Source: Pseudoduganella ginsengisoli (GTDB taxonomy: Bacteria; Pseudomonadota; Gammaproteobacteria; Burkholderiales; Burkholderiaceae_D). Taken from it: a stretch of 64,000 bases of DNA. How positions within the stretch are numbered: the first letter of the stretch is position 1; every line of letters starts with the position of its first letter. The stretch is taken from contig NZ_WNLA01000002.1 in NCBI RefSeq assembly GCF_009720865.1, positions 310,001 through 374,000 on the forward strand, read 5' to 3'. Positions 63,550 through 64,000 of the stretch are shown here, piece after piece. A program made the position numbers and the translations under genes. The notes below the pieces were generated by a model, which saw only the letters and a list, made by a program, of their open reading frames with translations, was not told the DNA's origin and searched no databases.

Positions 63550-64000
63550 TTATTTGCGCCGGCGCGACAGGATGAATTTTTCCAGTTCGGCGCGCGCGTG
63601 TTCGATGTGGTGCTTCAACAGCGAAGCGGCCGCCCGCACTTCGCCCGCCTTGCACAGGCGGACCAGTTCTTCATGCTCTTCTTCCGCGCGCTGGCAACTC
63701 TCGGCGCTCAGCGACAATTGCAGGCGCGTATAGCGGTCAGTCTGCTGCAGCAACGTCGTGACGATCGCCGCCGTGCGGGGCTGGTCGGCGCGCGACATCA
63801 GCAAATTATGCACCTGGGTATTCAATTCGCCCCAGCGCGTGGGGTTTTGCGCGTGCAGCTCTTCCTTGTATTCCGCGAGGATGGTGTCGAGCTGCGCGAA
63901 GTCGGCCGGCGTGAGGCGGGGGACGGATTTTTTCAGCAGCAGCGGTTCCAGCAGGACCCGCAGCATGAACAGTTCATTGATTTCTGCGACGGACATTTCC
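63550..64000 (-). CDS. GntR/FadR-type regulator, N-terminal part outside window
   Basis: Reverse-strand frame open from the window edge to a stop at 63550; only the C-terminal about 150 residues are seen. These form the all-helical FCD ligand-binding domain: INELFMLRVLLEPLLLKKSV, TPADFAQLDTILAEYKEELH, NTQVHNLLMSRADQPRTAAI and the closing HHIEHARAELEKFIL, with Asp/His residues that commonly bind a metal ion. The DNA-binding helix-turn-helix would lie to the right of the window. Effector and target unknown. Confidence 0.88.
   Translation of the reverse strand, partial: EMSVAEINELFMLRVLLEPLLLKKSVPRLTPADFAQLDTILAEYKEELHAQNPTRWGELNTQVHNLLMSRADQPRTAAIVTTLLQQTDRYTRLQLSLSAESCQRAEEEHEELVRLCKAGEVRAAASLLKHHIEHARAELEKFILSRRRK

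Overview
The window is high-GC, gene-dense bacterial chromosome with about 56 protein genes, no gene-free stretch over 300 bases, and no rRNA, tRNA, CRISPR array, transposase or phage gene that I can see. The gene content suggests a free-living betaproteobacterium of the order Burkholderiales, most likely Oxalobacteraceae (Massilia/Duganella/Janthinobacterium type). The evidence is a monomeric NADP-isocitrate dehydrogenase, several trimeric porins of the Burkholderia/Neisseria type, a PEP-CTERM surface protein, a secreted arabinanase, a DUF3138-like porin, and many LysR/TetR/LacI regulators each paired with a small catabolic operon. The genus is an inference from gene content only.

Layout. 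1-11.3 kb: a truncated flavin-dependent monooxygenase, an exported SurE-like nucleotidase with a lipoprotein partner, icd between two clear terminators, a LolA-like periplasmic protein with a GNAT acetyltransferase, a GAF-(degenerate GGDEF)-EAL protein, a long AI-2E family transporter translationally coupled to a JmjC/cupin oxygenase, and a small cysteine-rich secreted protein. 11.5-20.8 kb: a TonB-dependent receptor, then a LysR regulator facing an operon of RraA-like lyase, 2-hydroxyacid dehydrogenase and MFS carrier, followed by a REP/BIME-like repeat, a porin and a second-type aspartokinase.

20.8-31.7 kb: a valine-degradation operon read leftward (mmsA, isobutyryl-CoA dehydrogenase, enoyl-CoA hydratase, HIB-CoA hydrolase, mmsB) that carries its own electron-transfer flavoprotein genes and faces an AraC-type regulator. 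It is followed by an acyl-CoA synthetase facing a TetR regulator. 31.8-37.4 kb: a PAP2 phosphatase, a beta-alanine pair (omega-aminotransferase plus a second MmsA) facing a BauR-like LysR, a YHS-domain protein and a small exported protein. 37.5-46.4 kb: a secreted GH43 arabinanase (TTG start) with a PEP-CTERM protein, facing a LacI regulator. Next comes an operon of NCS2 nucleobase permease, amidohydrolase, TauE/SafE exporter and porin, preceded by three copies of a CCCAAATCGATTTGGG operator.

46.4-62.2 kb: a solute-binding protein, alanine racemase, a GcvA-like LysR regulator and agmatinase, then a large leftward polyamine operon: aminotransferase (spuC type), potFGHI, DUF3138-like porin, puuC-type aldehyde dehydrogenase and an M20-type carbamoyl-amino-acid hydrolase. 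Its TetR regulator is divergent, with two matching operators overlapping the promoter. Next to it is an agmatine deiminase carrying a Tat export signal. Together these genes suggest uptake of putrescine, agmatine and possibly N-carbamoylputrescine and conversion to GABA, perhaps by a route in which the carbamoyl group is removed last. 62.4-64 kb: a DUF1348-TetR pair with a perfect palindromic operator, and a truncated GntR/FadR-type regulator.
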